NCBI RefSeq assembly: GCF_029504695.1
Contig: NZ_JAQFIN010000003.1
Span: 372,001-436,000, forward strand
From: Parabacteroides sp. PF5-6
GTDB taxonomy: Bacteria; Bacteroidota; Bacteroidia; Bacteroidales; Tannerellaceae
Direction: 5' to 3'
DNA: 64,000 bases
The position numbers and the translations under genes were made by a program. The notes under the pieces were generated by a model. The model was not told the origin of the DNA, did not search any database, and saw only the letters and a list, made by a program, of their open reading frames with translations. Below are positions 34,838 to 43,973 of the stretch, piece after piece. Position 1 is the first letter of the stretch; each line of letters starts with the position of its first letter.

Positions 34838-36538
34838 ATGGAACAACAGAATCAAAAAGAGAAAATGATCGTGTATCAGGTTTTTCCCCGCTTGTTTGGG
34901 AATCAACAAGAAGCAACCATTAAGTATGGAAGTATCCGGGAGAACGGAGTCGGCAAGTTATCCGCCTTCACCGAAGAGGCCCTGGCGCGAATCAAAGAGT
35001 TAGGAACCACCCATATCTGGTACACCGGTCTGATTGAACATGCCACCAAATCGGACTTCAGTGCCTATGGCATCCCCAAGGATCATAGCGCGGTGGTGAA
35101 AGGAACCGCCGGTTCACCCTATGCGATCAAAGATTATTACGACATCGCCCCTGCCCTGGCCGATCATGTGCCCGACCGGATGAAGGAGTTCGAAGCCTTA
35201 GTCGAACGTACACACCGCGCAGGCATGAAAGTGGTGATCGACTTCGTGCCCAACCATGTGGCCCGGCAATACCACTCGGATGCGAAAGAAACCTTTATCG
35301 AAGATCTGGGACAACACGACGACACGTCGAAAGCCTTCGATTGCAACAACAACTTCTATTACATCCCGGGGCAAACACTGCAACTGCATTTCGGAGCCAA
35401 ACAGGAAGATTTCGAATACAGTGAGTTTCCCGCCAAAGCGACAGGCAACAACTGCTTCTCGCCCAATCCCGACCGAAACGACTGGTACGAGACCGTGAAG
35501 CTAAACTACGGGATAGACTATCTCAACGGCGGACGGTGTTACTATAGCGGCATCCCTGACACCTGGAAGAAGATGCGCGACATCCTGCTCTTCTGGGCCG
35601 GCAAAGGCGTCGATGCCTTTCGCTGTGATATGGCGGAGATGGTGCCCGTCGAGTTCTGGAGCTGGGTCATTCCCCAGGTGAAGAGACACCACAAAGTCCT
35701 GTTTATCGCCGAGATCTACAAACCGGAGGAATACCATAACTATATCTATATCGGTTGCTTTGACTATCTATACGACAAGGTCGGACTCTACGATACGTTG
35801 CGGGCAGTGATGACCGGACAGGCACCGGCCAACCGGATCACCTCCTGCTGGCAAGCATTAGGCGGACTGCAACCGTATATGCTGAACTTCCTGGAGAACC
35901 ACGACGAGCAACGGATCGCCTCCGATTTCTTCGCCTCCGATTTCCGTCCGGGCATACCCGGTATGATCGTGGCCGCCACGATGAATACCAATCCGGTCAT
36001 GATCTATAGCGGGCAGGAAGTGGGCGAAAGAGGCATGGACGAAGAAGGCTTTAGCGGACGAGACGGACGAACGACGATCTTCGACTACTGGAGCGTGAAG
36101 ACCATCCGCCAGTGGATCAATAACGGGAAGTTCGACGGAGCGGAATTATCGCCCGAACAGAGAGAACTGCGGCAGATGTACGCCAAGATCCTGACACTTG
36201 CCGCTTCCGAACCCGCCCTAACCCGGGGTATGTTTCACGATCTGATGTATGCCAACCGCAACAATCCCTATTTCAATCCGGCCCATCAGTATGCTTTCTT
36301 ACGCAAGCACGACAATGATGTGATCTTGGTGGTGGTCAATTTCGACAAGGCGGAACAGACCGTACGGGTCAATCTTTCGGAGATGGCACTCGACGCCTGC
36401 CAGATCGAAGACAACCGGGCGGCAACGGTAACCGACCTGTTGACCGGACAAACCACAGTCGGTACCCTGACCGATGCCTGGCCTTATCAACTCACCCTCC
36501 CCGCCTTCTCCGGGAAGATCCTGAAGTTCGCATACTGA
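34838..36538 (+). CDS. GH13 alpha-amylase family protein
   Basis: A 566-residue GH13 enzyme without a signal peptide, so likely cytoplasmic. The four conserved regions are VVIDFVPNH, VDAFRCDMAEM with nucleophile Asp264, FIAEIYKPE with acid/base Glu292, and LENHDEQR with Asp356. A C-terminal beta-sandwich ends IPAFSGKILKF-like. It likely acts on storage glycogen, maltodextrins or a related oligosaccharide. It follows the patatin gene by 55 bp; this is probably coincidental co-orientation. The unusual insert from residue 170 to 240 (CFSPNPDRNDWYETVKLNYG) separates it from common amylases, so specificity is left open. Confidence 0.88.
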   Translation: MEQQNQKEKMIVYQVFPRLFGNQQEATIKYGSIRENGVGKLSAFTEEALARIKELGTTHIWYTGLIEHATKSDFSAYGIPKDHSAVVKGTAGSPYAIKDYYDIAPALADHVPDRMKEFEALVERTHRAGMKVVIDFVPNHVARQYHSDAKETFIEDLGQHDDTSKAFDCNNNFYYIPGQTLQLHFGAKQEDFEYSEFPAKATGNNCFSPNPDRNDWYETVKLNYGIDYLNGGRCYYSGIPDTWKKMRDILLFWAGKGVDAFRCDMAEMVPVEFWSWVIPQVKRHHKVLFIAEIYKPEEYHNYIYIGCFDYLYDKVGLYDTLRAVMTGQAPANRITSCWQALGGLQPYMLNFLENHDEQRIASDFFASDFRPGIPGMIVAATMNTNPVMIYSGQEVGERGMDEEGFSGRDGRTTIFDYWSVKTIRQWINNGKFDGAELSPEQRELRQMYAKILTLAASEPALTRGMFHDLMYANRNNPYFNPAHQYAFLRKHDNDVILVVVNFDKAEQTVRVNLSEMALDACQIEDNRAATVTDLLTGQTTVGTLTDAWPYQLTLPAFSGKILKFAY

Positions 36539-36539
36539 A

Positions 36540-36619
36540 AGTAATTACGAATTAAAAATTACGAATTAAGACAGGGGATGTGCTTAATTCGTAATTCGTA
36601 ATTCGTAATTCGTAATTGT
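36540..36619. repeat. 8-bp unit hairpin array (AATTACGA family)
   Basis: AATTACGAATT copies (36543-36568) face inverted copies AATTCGTAATTCG (36585-36619) around GACAGGGGATG. The hairpin follows the GH13 stop codon and ends just before the prs promoter box, so it probably insulates the two genes. Confidence 0.8.
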
Positions 36620-36623
36620 TTTG

Positions 36624-36631
36624 TACTTTTG
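36624..36631 (+). promoter_or_regulatory. -7 promoter box of prs
   Basis: TACTTTTG is an exact TAnnTTTG match 44 bp upstream of the prs start. Confidence 0.6.
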
Positions 36632-36675
36632 CCGGACAATTCAAATCTATTCACTTTAAGATTAAGTCTAAATCA

Positions 36676-37617
36676 ATGAGTGCAACTACTCCCTATCTGG
36701 TGTTTTCGGGTACCAACTCCCGATATCTTGCAGAGAAAATATGCAACAGTCTGAACTGCCCGCTGGGAAAAATGAACATCCAGCATTTCGCCGACGGTGA
36801 ATTCTCAGTCTCGTATGAAGAATCGATCCGTGGCCGGGATGTTTTCCTGGTTCAGTCGACCTTCCCTAACGCCGACAACCTGATGGAATTACTGATGATG
36901 ATCGACGCCGCCAAACGCGCTTCGGCCAATTCCATTATCGCGGTTATCCCCTACTTCGGTTGGGCCCGCCAGGACAGAAAAGACAAACCCCGTGTATCTA
37001 TCGGGGCGAAACTGATCGCCAATATGCTGAGCACCGCCGGCATCAACCGGCTGATCACCATGGACCTGCACGCCGACCAGATCCAGGGCTTCTTCGACGT
37101 ACCGGTCGACCACCTCTACGCCTCTTCCGTTTTCCTTGAGTATATCAAAGAAACGTATAATCCGGAAACATTATGTATCGCTACGCCCGACGTAGGCGGA
37201 ACCAAACGCGCCAGTACCTATTCCAAATACCTGGGTACGCCGATGGTGATCTGTCATAAATCGCGCTTGCGTGCCAATGAAGTGGCGGAGATGCGGATTA
37301 TCGGGGATGTAACGGATATGGATGTGATCCTGGTCGATGATATGGTCGATACGGCAGGTACCATTACCATTGCCGCCAACCTGATGATGGAGAACGGTGC
37401 CCGCTCGGTACGCGCCATTGCCAGCCACGCGGTTATGTCCGATCCCGCTTCCATGCGTGTCGATCAGTCGGCCTTGTCGGAAATGATCTTTACCGACTCG
37501 ATCCCGTACGCCAAGAAATGTGAAAAGGTGAAGGTACTCTCCGTTGCGGATATGTTTGCCGAATCCATCCGCCGGGTGTGCAATAATGAATCGATTAGTT
37601 CATTGTACATAATATAA
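36676..37617 (+). CDS. prs: Ribose-phosphate pyrophosphokinase
   Basis: A 313-residue enzyme. Family motifs include FSGTNSRYLAEKI, GRDVFLVQSTFPN, IPYFGWARQDRKDKPR (ATP-binding loop), MDLHADQIQGFFDVPVDHL (metal/PRPP), and the PRPP signature VILVDDMVDTAGTI. It makes PRPP from ribose-5-phosphate and ATP for nucleotide, histidine and NAD synthesis. Start 36676 matches the family N-terminus and leaves a leader of about 40 nt after the promoter box. Confidence 0.97.
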   Translation: MSATTPYLVFSGTNSRYLAEKICNSLNCPLGKMNIQHFADGEFSVSYEESIRGRDVFLVQSTFPNADNLMELLMMIDAAKRASANSIIAVIPYFGWARQDRKDKPRVSIGAKLIANMLSTAGINRLITMDLHADQIQGFFDVPVDHLYASSVFLEYIKETYNPETLCIATPDVGGTKRASTYSKYLGTPMVICHKSRLRANEVAEMRIIGDVTDMDVILVDDMVDTAGTITIAANLMMENGARSVRAIASHAVMSDPASMRVDQSALSEMIFTDSIPYAKKCEKVKVLSVADMFAESIRRVCNNESISSLYII

Positions 37618-37700
37618 AGAGAGTAGTTGGTAGTTAGTAGTTGGTAGTTGGTAGTCGCAATGCGGTATTTCTACCAACTACTAACTACCAACTACCAGTT
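37618..37700. repeat. 7-10 bp unit hairpin array (TAGTTGGTAGT family, copy 1)
   Basis: AGTTGGTAGTTAGTAGTTGG repeats face inverted ACCAACTACTAACTACC repeats around GTCGCAATGCGGTATT. It separates the convergent prs and small basic-protein genes. A very similar array, with the same centre GTCGCATGCGGTATT, lies at 37908-37995 on the other side of the small gene. Confidence 0.85.
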
Positions 37701-37702
37701 CT

Positions 37703-37897
37703 CTACTTCTTCTTATTCCGATTGGCGCGTTTCTTGCGGATCTCCGCTTTCTTCTTTGCCGAAGCCGAGCCGTGCAGACCTTTGATATAGGTTGCTTTCT
37801 TTGCTTTCGTCTTTACCTTCTCTTCTTTGGGAGGACCATCATACAGTTTCTGCTTAAAAACGATCCCGCCCATCATGGCGTCTTCTATTTCACTCAT
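37703..37897 (-). CDS. Small lysine-rich protein of unknown function
   Basis: A 64-residue, strongly basic protein with an acidic start (MSEIEDAMMGG), a central GPPKEEKVKTKAKKATYIKG and a lysine/arginine tail (AEIRKKRANRNKKK). I do not recognise the family. The tail resembles small ribosome-associated or RNA-binding proteins. It lies between prs and mnmA and is bracketed on both sides by matching hairpin arrays. The reading frame has a plausible start and no competing frame, so I take it as real; the role is unknown. Confidence 0.6.
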   Translation of the reverse strand: MSEIEDAMMGGIVFKQKLYDGPPKEEKVKTKAKKATYIKGLHGSASAKKKAEIRKKRANRNKKK

Positions 37898-37907
37898 TTC
37901 ATTTTAT

Positions 37908-37995
37908 TTTAGTAGTTAGTAGTTGGTAGTTAGTAGTTAGTAGTCGCATGCGGTATTTTCTACTAACTACCAACTACTAACTTCTAACTTCTGCA
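37908..37995. repeat. 7-10 bp unit hairpin array (TAGTTGGTAGT family, copy 2)
   Basis: TAGTAGTTAGTAGTTGGTAG repeats and inverted CTACTAACTACCAACTACT repeats flank GTCGCATGCGGTATT. It separates mnmA from the small basic-protein gene downstream of it. It is a near twin of the array at 37618-37700. Confidence 0.85.
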
Positions 37996-38002
37996 GAGAA
38001 TA

Positions 38003-39079
38003 TTATGTATTCTCTGCAATAATCATCCCGCTACCTAAGCAGAGATGGTGTTCTTTATCGTAGACCACTCCGTATTGTCCGGGGGCGATGCCTTGGATTT
38101 TATGTTCGGATTCGATGCGGTAGAGGTCGCCGATGCGGCGGATTACGCCATTGGCGAACTCCGGCGTATGGCGGATCTTAAAGGTGATCTCTTTCGCGTC
38201 GGTAAATTCACCCCAGGGATCTTCGGTGATAAAGTCGAAGCCCTGCAGGTTAATGGTTTTGCCGTATTGCGTTTCGGGATCGTACCCGTTGGAGACATAG
38301 ATAATGTTCCGCTTGATATCCTTCTGGATCACAAACCAGGGGCCGCCGCTCAGTCCCAAGCCTTTGCGCTGCCCGATCGTATGAAACCAATAGCCATTGT
38401 GTTTGCCAAGTACCTTGCCGGTTTCCAGTTCGATGATCTTCCCGGTCCGTTTGCCTAAGTAACGTTCGATAAAATCATTGTAATTGATCTTACCCAGGAA
38501 GCAGATGCCCTGGCTATCCTTCCGTTTGGCGCTGGGCAGCTTTTCGCGTTCCGCAATCTCGCGCACTTCACTCTTCATCAAATGCCCGATCGGAAACATC
38601 AACTTCTGTATTTGCAGATTGGTGATCTGTCCCAGGAAATCGGTCTGGTCTTTGACCGGGTCCTTTGCCGTGGAGAGCCATACTTTGCCGTCGATCTCTG
38701 TGGTCGTGGCATAATGGCCGGTCGCAAGCTTATCGAAATCCTTGCCCCAGCGTTCTTCGAAGCAGCCGAACTTGATATATTTATTACACATCATATCCGG
38801 GTTGGGCGTCAGGCCACGCTTCACCGAGTCGATCGTATAGCTGACCACCTTATCCCAATATTCCTCATGCAGGGACACCACCTCCATCCGGCACCCATAC
38901 TTACGGGCGATATACGAAGTGATTTCGATATCTTCTTCCGCCGGGCAATCGATATATCCGTCTTTATCTTCCATACCGATCCGGATATAAAAGATCGTCG
39001 GGTCGTAGCCCGCCTCTTTCAACTGATGTACCACCACCGAACTGTCTACTCCACCGGATACTAATGCTGCTATTTCCAT
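38003..39079 (-). CDS. mnmA: tRNA-specific 2-thiouridylase
   Basis: A 358-residue enzyme with the PP-loop [15 protein letters not shown], the catalytic Cys in [19 protein letters not shown], and the second active Cys in [10 protein letters not shown]. It thiolates U34 of Lys, Glu and Gln tRNAs using persulfide sulfur and ATP. Length matches the family. A promoter box CAAAGGTA (39108-39115, TACCTTTG on the coding strand) lies 29 bp upstream; the gene is divergent from the DPP III-like gene. Confidence 0.95.
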   Translation of the reverse strand: MEIAALVSGGVDSSVVVHQLKEAGYDPTIFYIRIGMEDKDGYIDCPAEEDIEITSYIARKYGCRMEVVSLHEEYWDKVVSYTIDSVKRGLTPNPDMMCNKYIKFGCFEERWGKDFDKLATGHYATTTEIDGKVWLSTAKDPVKDQTDFLGQITNLQIQKLMFPIGHLMKSEVREIAEREKLPSAKRKDSQGICFLGKINYNDFIERYLGKRTGKIIELETGKVLGKHNGYWFHTIGQRKGLGLSGGPWFVIQKDIKRNIIYVSNGYDPETQYGKTINLQGFDFITEDPWGEFTDAKEITFKIRHTPEFANGVIRRIGDLYRIESEHKIQGIAPGQYGVVYDKEHHLCLGSGMIIAENT

Positions 39080-39121
39080 TATTTCTTACCTTTCCAGACT
39101 TTATCTGCAAAGGTAAGAAAT

Positions 39122-39174
39122 AGTTGAAAGGGGAAAGTTGAAAGTTGAAAGTTATTTCAACTTTCGTATCTTTG
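39122..39174. promoter_or_regulatory. Short GTTGAAA hairpin and -7 box of the DPP III-like gene
   Basis: AGTTGAAAGTTGAAAGTT (39137-39154) faces an inverted TTCAACTTTC, followed by TATCTTTG at 39167-39174, an exact -7 match 17 bp before the downstream start. The hairpin belongs to the same 7-bp family as the array at 60424-60510. Confidence 0.6.
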
Positions 39175-39190
39175 CATAAAACATAAGGTT

Positions 39191-41251
39191 ATGAAAAGAA
39201 TAATCCTATCCGCTATGACAGCATTAACAATGGCAGGCTGTGTTTCTTCCCCGGCAGAACAGGGGAAAGAGAATACGCAGCAAGAGTTTAATTACATCGT
39301 TGATCAATTTGCCGATCTGCAGATCCTGCGCTATCAGGTTCCGGGCTTCGAGGCGCTTTCGTTGCCACAGAAACAGTTGCTCTATCACCTCTCGGAAGCC
39401 GCACAGATGGGAAGGGATATCCTGGCCGATCAGAACAACCGCTATAACCTGGCGATTCGCCGCACGCTGGAAGCGATCTATCAGCATTACGAAGGTGACC
39501 GGAAAGACGAACAATTCAAAGCGTTCGAGACCTACCTCAAACGCGTCTGGTTCTCCAACGGCATCCACCACCATTACGCGGAAGACAAGATCCTTCCCGC
39601 CTTTTCTTCCGAATATTTTGTTTCCTGCATAAAGACAATCGAGCCATCCGGCTTGCCCCTGCGTCAGGGACAGACGATCGATCAATTCCTGACGGAGATC
39701 GTTCCGGTGATCTTTGATCCGGCGGTCATGCCTAAACGCACCATCCAGGGCGGCGATCAGGATATCATCCTGGCTTCGGCCAACAACTATTACGGCGAAG
39801 GGGTAACGCAGAAAGAAGTGGAATCGTTCTACGCCGCCATGAAAAAGCCCAACGATCAGATGCCCATCTCCTACGGCCTGAACAGCCGCCTGGTGAAAGA
39901 GAACGGACAATTGAAAGAGAAGGTATGGAAAGTCGGCGGCCTTTATACCGAGGCGATCGAACAGATCGTCGGCGAATTGAAGAAAGCCGTTCCTTTTGCC
40001 GAAAACTCCCGTCAGAAAGAGATTATCGAAAGCCTGATTGCCTATTACGAAACGGGTGATCTGAAGACTTTCGACGCCTACTCGATCCTTTGGGTCGGAG
40101 ATACCACTTCGGAAGTCGACTTTATCAATGGCTTTATTGAAACCTACGGCGACCCGCTGGGACTGAAAGCCAGTTGGGAGTCGTCCGTCAACTTCATCAA
40201 TCAGGAAGCGACCAAACGTACGAAGATCATTAGCGACAATGCGCAATGGTTTGAAAATCATTCACCGGTAGACGACCGCTTCAAGAAGAAAGAGGTCAAA
40301 GGGGTCTCTGCCAAAGTGATTACCGTGGCGATGATCGGCGGCGATTGCTACCCGGCCACACCGATCGGCATCAACCTGCCCAACGCCGACTGGATCCGTC
40401 GCGATCATGGTTCCAAATCGGTGACGATCGAGAATATCACCGAAGCCTACGACAAAGCCTCTCAACAAGGGGGAAGCCTGGGACAGGAATTTATCTGGAG
40501 CGAAGCGGAGCGCGAACTGATCAAGAAATACGGTTTCCTGACCGGTAACCTGCATACCGACCTGCACGAATGCCTCGGCCATGGCTCGGGCCAACTGCTT
40601 CCCGGCGTCGAACCGGATGCCTTGAAAGCCTATAGCTCCACCCTGGAAGAGACACGCGCCGACCTGTTCGGACTTTATTATATCGCCGATAAGAAACTGG
40701 TCGAGCTCGGACTGGTGCCCGATGCCGAAGCGTATAAATCGGAATACTACAACTTTATGATGAACGGCCTGATGACGCAGCTCGTGCGCATCGAACTGGG
40801 TAAAGATGTCGAAGAAGCCCATATGCGCAACCGCCAGTTGATTGCCAAATGGGTATACGAAAAAGGAAAAGCAGAGCAGGTGGTCGAGTTCCGCCAAAAA
40901 GACGGAAAGACCTATATCGTCATCAATGATTATAAGAAGTTGCGCAACCTGTTCGGCGAACTCTTATCCGAAGTGCAACGCATCAAAAGTGAAGGCGACC
41001 TGGAAGCGGGCAAGCAGTTGGTCGAGAACTATGCCGTCAAAGTCGATCCCGTCCTGCATGCCGAAGTACTGGAACGTTACGCCAAGCTCAACCTGGCACC
41101 GTATCGCGGTTTTGTCAATCCGATCATGAAACAGGTAAAAAACAATGCCGGAGAGGTTACCGACATCGTATTGGACTATACCGAAGGTTATGCCGATCAG
41201 ATGCTGCGCTACAGCCGCGACTATTCTTATTTGCCCACGTACAATGACTGA
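39191..41251 (+). CDS. Dipeptidyl-peptidase III family zinc peptidase (M49), lipoprotein
   Basis: A 686-residue protein with lipoprotein leader (ALTMAGC, Cys17). The zinc site HECLGH is at residues 459-464 and the second motif EETRADLFGLYY begins at residue 486, together the M49 signature (HELLGH in other families). DPP III removes dipeptides from the N-terminus of short peptides. The lipid anchor suggests a periplasmic or outer-membrane peptide-scavenging role. Homologues are sometimes labelled dihydrofolate reductase, which nothing here supports. Its last 8 bp overlap the start of the next gene. Confidence 0.9.
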   Translation: MKRIILSAMTALTMAGCVSSPAEQGKENTQQEFNYIVDQFADLQILRYQVPGFEALSLPQKQLLYHLSEAAQMGRDILADQNNRYNLAIRRTLEAIYQHYEGDRKDEQFKAFETYLKRVWFSNGIHHHYAEDKILPAFSSEYFVSCIKTIEPSGLPLRQGQTIDQFLTEIVPVIFDPAVMPKRTIQGGDQDIILASANNYYGEGVTQKEVESFYAAMKKPNDQMPISYGLNSRLVKENGQLKEKVWKVGGLYTEAIEQIVGELKKAVPFAENSRQKEIIESLIAYYETGDLKTFDAYSILWVGDTTSEVDFINGFIETYGDPLGLKASWESSVNFINQEATKRTKIISDNAQWFENHSPVDDRFKKKEVKGVSAKVITVAMIGGDCYPATPIGINLPNADWIRRDHGSKSVTIENITEAYDKASQQGGSLGQEFIWSEAERELIKKYGFLTGNLHTDLHECLGHGSGQLLPGVEPDALKAYSSTLEETRADLFGLYYIADKKLVELGLVPDAEAYKSEYYNFMMNGLMTQLVRIELGKDVEEAHMRNRQLIAKWVYEKGKAEQVVEFRQKDGKTYIVINDYKKLRNLFGELLSEVQRIKSEGDLEAGKQLVENYAVKVDPVLHAEVLERYAKLNLAPYRGFVNPIMKQVKNNAGEVTDIVLDYTEGYADQMLRYSRDYSYLPTYND

Positions 41252-41918
41252 TCCGATCCCATCGACCATAAGAGAGATACGCAAACAACTCCGTTTAGCC
41301 ATGAACGGAGTTGTTTCGACCAGTATGCGCGAGAAAGGCGCTACGTATAAACTGAACTTCGGCGTATCCCTGCCCAAGATCAAAGAGATCGCCGCCACCT
41401 TTGCGCCGGATCCCGAGCTGGCCGAAGCGTTATGGCAGGAGGATGTGCGGGAATTGAAAATCCTGGCCACCCTCTTGCAGCCCATCGACCGGTTCGACCG
41501 CGAACAAGCCGTACGCTGGGCTTCGATGGTCGGCCAATCCGAGATCGCCGAATGCTATACGACCTTTCTCCTGCAGAAACTACCTTACGCCCGCGAACTG
41601 GCCATGCAATGGATCGGCTCTTCCGAAGAACTGATGCAACTCCAGGGTTTCCTTCTCGCCGCCCGGGTTTGCCAGCAAGGGCAAATATTGACTCCGCAAG
41701 AGGCAGAACACCTGATCGGGGAAGCCAAAACGGTGATGGACGCCGGCGTTTCGCGTACCCAACGAGCCGCCCTTCTCGCCCTCAAACACTACGGAAGGCA
41801 ATCTCAGTCGATGGCTTCCGCCGTCTTGTCGGCCCTTGCCGACTATCCCGCATCCGGCTCGCCCGAGAAGCAGGAGTTTTATGAAGATTTAAAATTTGAA
41901 TTCGATTATTACCAATAA
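41244..41918 (+). CDS. DNA alkylation repair protein (AlkD-like HEAT repeats)
   Basis: A 224-residue helical-repeat protein of the AlkD/AlkC superfamily, with SMREKGATYKLNFGVSLPKI near the start and helical repeats thereafter (ELKILATLLQPID, EIAECYTTFLLQKLPYARELAMQWI). AlkD excises N3- and N7-alkylated purines without base flipping. I cannot confirm the catalytic Asp, so repair activity is likely rather than certain. Start 41244 overlaps the preceding peptidase gene by 8 bp, implying translational coupling; a longer frame to 41145 lies inside that gene and is rejected. Confidence 0.8.
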   Translation: MTDPIPSTIREIRKQLRLAMNGVVSTSMREKGATYKLNFGVSLPKIKEIAATFAPDPELAEALWQEDVRELKILATLLQPIDRFDREQAVRWASMVGQSEIAECYTTFLLQKLPYARELAMQWIGSSEELMQLQGFLLAARVCQQGQILTPQEAEHLIGEAKTVMDAGVSRTQRAALLALKHYGRQSQSMASAVLSALADYPASGSPEKQEFYEDLKFEFDYYQ

Positions 41919-41946
41919 GAAAGCTTTTGCGTATGAAATAAAAACG

Positions 41947-41954
41947 TACCTTTG
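41947..41954 (+). promoter_or_regulatory. Promoter of the Fur-family gene
   Basis: TACCTTTG is an exact -7 box, with TTTG at 41926-41929 as a likely -33 element, 17 bp apart. The start codon follows 25 bp downstream of the -7 box. Confidence 0.6.
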
Positions 41955-41979
41955 TCCTTCTGTGTGAAAGAACTGACAA

Positions 41980-42480
41980 ATGGATACAAAAACACATAGT
42001 GATCTGCAAAAACAACTTACCGCTTATCTTGTCAAAAAGAAACTTCGGAAGACGGAAGAACGGTACACTATATTGCAACAAATATGTGAGTTCTCCGGTC
42101 ACTTCGACATTGTTTCCCTTCACGAGAATCTCGAAAGTTTAAACTTCCATGTGAGCAAGGCTACCTTATATAATAACCTCGATTTGTTTATCGAGGCCGG
42201 CTTGATCGTGCGCCATTATTTCACACCGCAGACCGTGCAATACGAATTGCGCGCACTGGCCGAAACCCATCAACATCTGATCTGCACGCATTGCGGCGAT
42301 GTAAAAGAAATTCGCAACCAGACATTAAAAGCGAATATCGGAAACCTGAAGCTGCGCCGCTTCACCCCCGAGTTCGCCTGTCTTTATATCTACGGCATTT
42401 GCAGCCGTTGCACGTACCGGATGCGCCTGGAGAATAAGAAACAAGAGAAACAAGAGCTACAGAAAAAAGGAAAAATATAA
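41980..42480 (+). CDS. Fur family metal-responsive regulator
   Basis: A 166-residue protein with the winged-helix domain (KKLRKTEERYTILQQI, VSKATLYNNLDLFIEAGLI). The dimerisation domain carries two CxxC zinc pairs, CTHC near residue 105 and CSRC near residue 145. HQHLICTHCGDVKE contains the usual sensory histidines. It could be Fur, PerR or Zur; the available residues do not settle this. It lies 20 bp upstream of purA, so the two are probably co-transcribed. Confidence 0.88.
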   Translation: MDTKTHSDLQKQLTAYLVKKKLRKTEERYTILQQICEFSGHFDIVSLHENLESLNFHVSKATLYNNLDLFIEAGLIVRHYFTPQTVQYELRALAETHQHLICTHCGDVKEIRNQTLKANIGNLKLRRFTPEFACLYIYGICSRCTYRMRLENKKQEKQELQKKGKI

Positions 42481-42499
42481 ATTCACAGTCAATTATAAG

Positions 42500-43771
42500 A
42501 TGAAAAAAGTAGACGTATTATTAGGATTACAATGGGGTGACGAAGGCAAAGGAAAGATTGTCGATGTGTTAACTCCGAACTACGATGTGATTGCCCGTTT
42601 CCAGGGCGGGCCCAATGCCGGACATACACTGGAATTTAATGGCCAGAAATATATTCTCCGCTCCATCCCTTCGGGTATCTTCCAGGGAGGAAAGATCAAT
42701 ATCATTGGTAATGGAGTGGTTTTGGATCCGTCATTGTTCAAACAGGAAGCGGAAGCACTGGCTGCCAGCGGACATGATCTGAAGAAGAAACTCTATATCT
42801 CCAAGAAAGCGCACCTGATTCTGCCGACCCACCGCATCCTCGACGCGGCGTATGAGGCAGCCAAAGGCGACGGTAAGATCGGCACGACCGGCAAAGGCAT
42901 CGGTCCGACCTATACCGATAAGACCAGTCGCAACGGCGTGCGCGTCGGCGATATCCTACATCATTTCGAAGAAGTATATGCTGCTGCCAAAGCCCGTCAC
43001 GAGGCAATCCTGAAATCACTGAATTACGCGTACGATCTCAGCGAGCTGGAAGCCCAATGGTTTGAAGGCATCGAATACCTCAAAGAGTTCCAACTGATCG
43101 ACAGCGAACAGGTGATCAACCAGAATTTGCGGGAAGAGAAATCCGTACTGGCCGAAGGGGCTCAAGGTACGATGCTGGATGTTGATTTCGGCTCCTATCC
43201 TTTTGTGACCTCTTCCAATACGATCAGTGCCGGCTGTTGTACCGGTCTGGGTATCGCCCCCCGCTCGGTAGGCGAAGTCTATGGCATCTTCAAAGCCTAT
43301 TGTACCCGTGTCGGCAGTGGCCCGTTCCCCACCGAACTGTTCGACGAGACAGGCGAGAAGCTCTGTGATATCGGTCATGAGTTTGGTTCCGTGACCGGCC
43401 GTCGTCGTCGTTGCGGATGGATCGACCTGGTAGCCCTCAAATACGCCATTATGATCAATGGTGTCACCCAACTGATCATGATGAAGAGTGATGTCTTGGA
43501 TACTTTCGAAACAATTAAGGCTTGTGTCGGTTATACTATTGACGGAGAAGAAGTCTTTACCTTCCCCTACTCGATCGACGATGAGGTGAAACCAATCTAC
43601 GTAGAGCTGCCGGGATGGCAAACGGATATGACTTCGATGACCAGCGAAGATGAGTTCCCCGAAGAATTCAACAACTACCTTTCTTTCCTCGAAGAAGAGC
43701 TGGAAGTACCTATCCGGATCGTCTCCGTAGGCCCCGACCGGGCACAGACAATCATCCGGGAGGAAGAGTAA
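42500..43771 (+). CDS. purA: Adenylosuccinate synthetase
   Basis: A 423-residue enzyme with GLQWGDEGKGKIVDVLT (GTP and catalytic Asp), NAGHTLEFNGQKY, GTTGKGIGPTYTDK, AEGAQGTMLDVDFGSYPFVTSSN in two blocks, and GRRRRCGWIDLVA. It joins IMP and aspartate using GTP in AMP synthesis. Start and length match the family. An intrinsic terminator follows 60 bp after the stop. Confidence 0.97.
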   Translation: MKKVDVLLGLQWGDEGKGKIVDVLTPNYDVIARFQGGPNAGHTLEFNGQKYILRSIPSGIFQGGKINIIGNGVVLDPSLFKQEAEALAASGHDLKKKLYISKKAHLILPTHRILDAAYEAAKGDGKIGTTGKGIGPTYTDKTSRNGVRVGDILHHFEEVYAAAKARHEAILKSLNYAYDLSELEAQWFEGIEYLKEFQLIDSEQVINQNLREEKSVLAEGAQGTMLDVDFGSYPFVTSSNTISAGCCTGLGIAPRSVGEVYGIFKAYCTRVGSGPFPTELFDETGEKLCDIGHEFGSVTGRRRRCGWIDLVALKYAIMINGVTQLIMMKSDVLDTFETIKACVGYTIDGEEVFTFPYSIDDEVKPIYVELPGWQTDMTSMTSEDEFPEEFNNYLSFLEEELEVPIRIVSVGPDRAQTIIREEE

Positions 43772-43830
43772 AGTCATTTTGTCATCGTCCAAACGAAAAC
43801 TTTTCTCTTCCAAAGGGAATATAAAATAAC

Positions 43831-43877
43831 AAAATGGCAGAAGACCACTTCCCGCAAGGAGTGTCTTCTGCCATTTT
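43831..43877 (+). terminator. Intrinsic terminator of purA
   Basis: AAAATGGCAGAAGACCACT pairs with AGTGTCTTCTGCCATTTT, a stem of about 17 bp with one mismatch around CCCGCAAG, followed by CAGTTTT. It is unrelated to the repeat arrays. A CGCTTAGCGGAGCGTAAAG hairpin of the 36-bp repeat family (43919-43937) and a short AATCATT array follow. Confidence 0.85.
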
Positions 43878-43973
43878 CAGTTTTGGCAAAGTTTTTGCGT
43901 ATCAGTTAGTAGATAACGTTCGCTTAGCGGAGCGTAAAGTAATTAATCATTAATCATTAATCATTAGATTAGT

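Noticed and set aside
39191..41251. Dihydrofolate reductase annotation
   Set aside because: The protein has the M49 peptidase motifs HECLGH and EETRAD and no nucleotide-reductase fold; that label is a known carry-over for this family.
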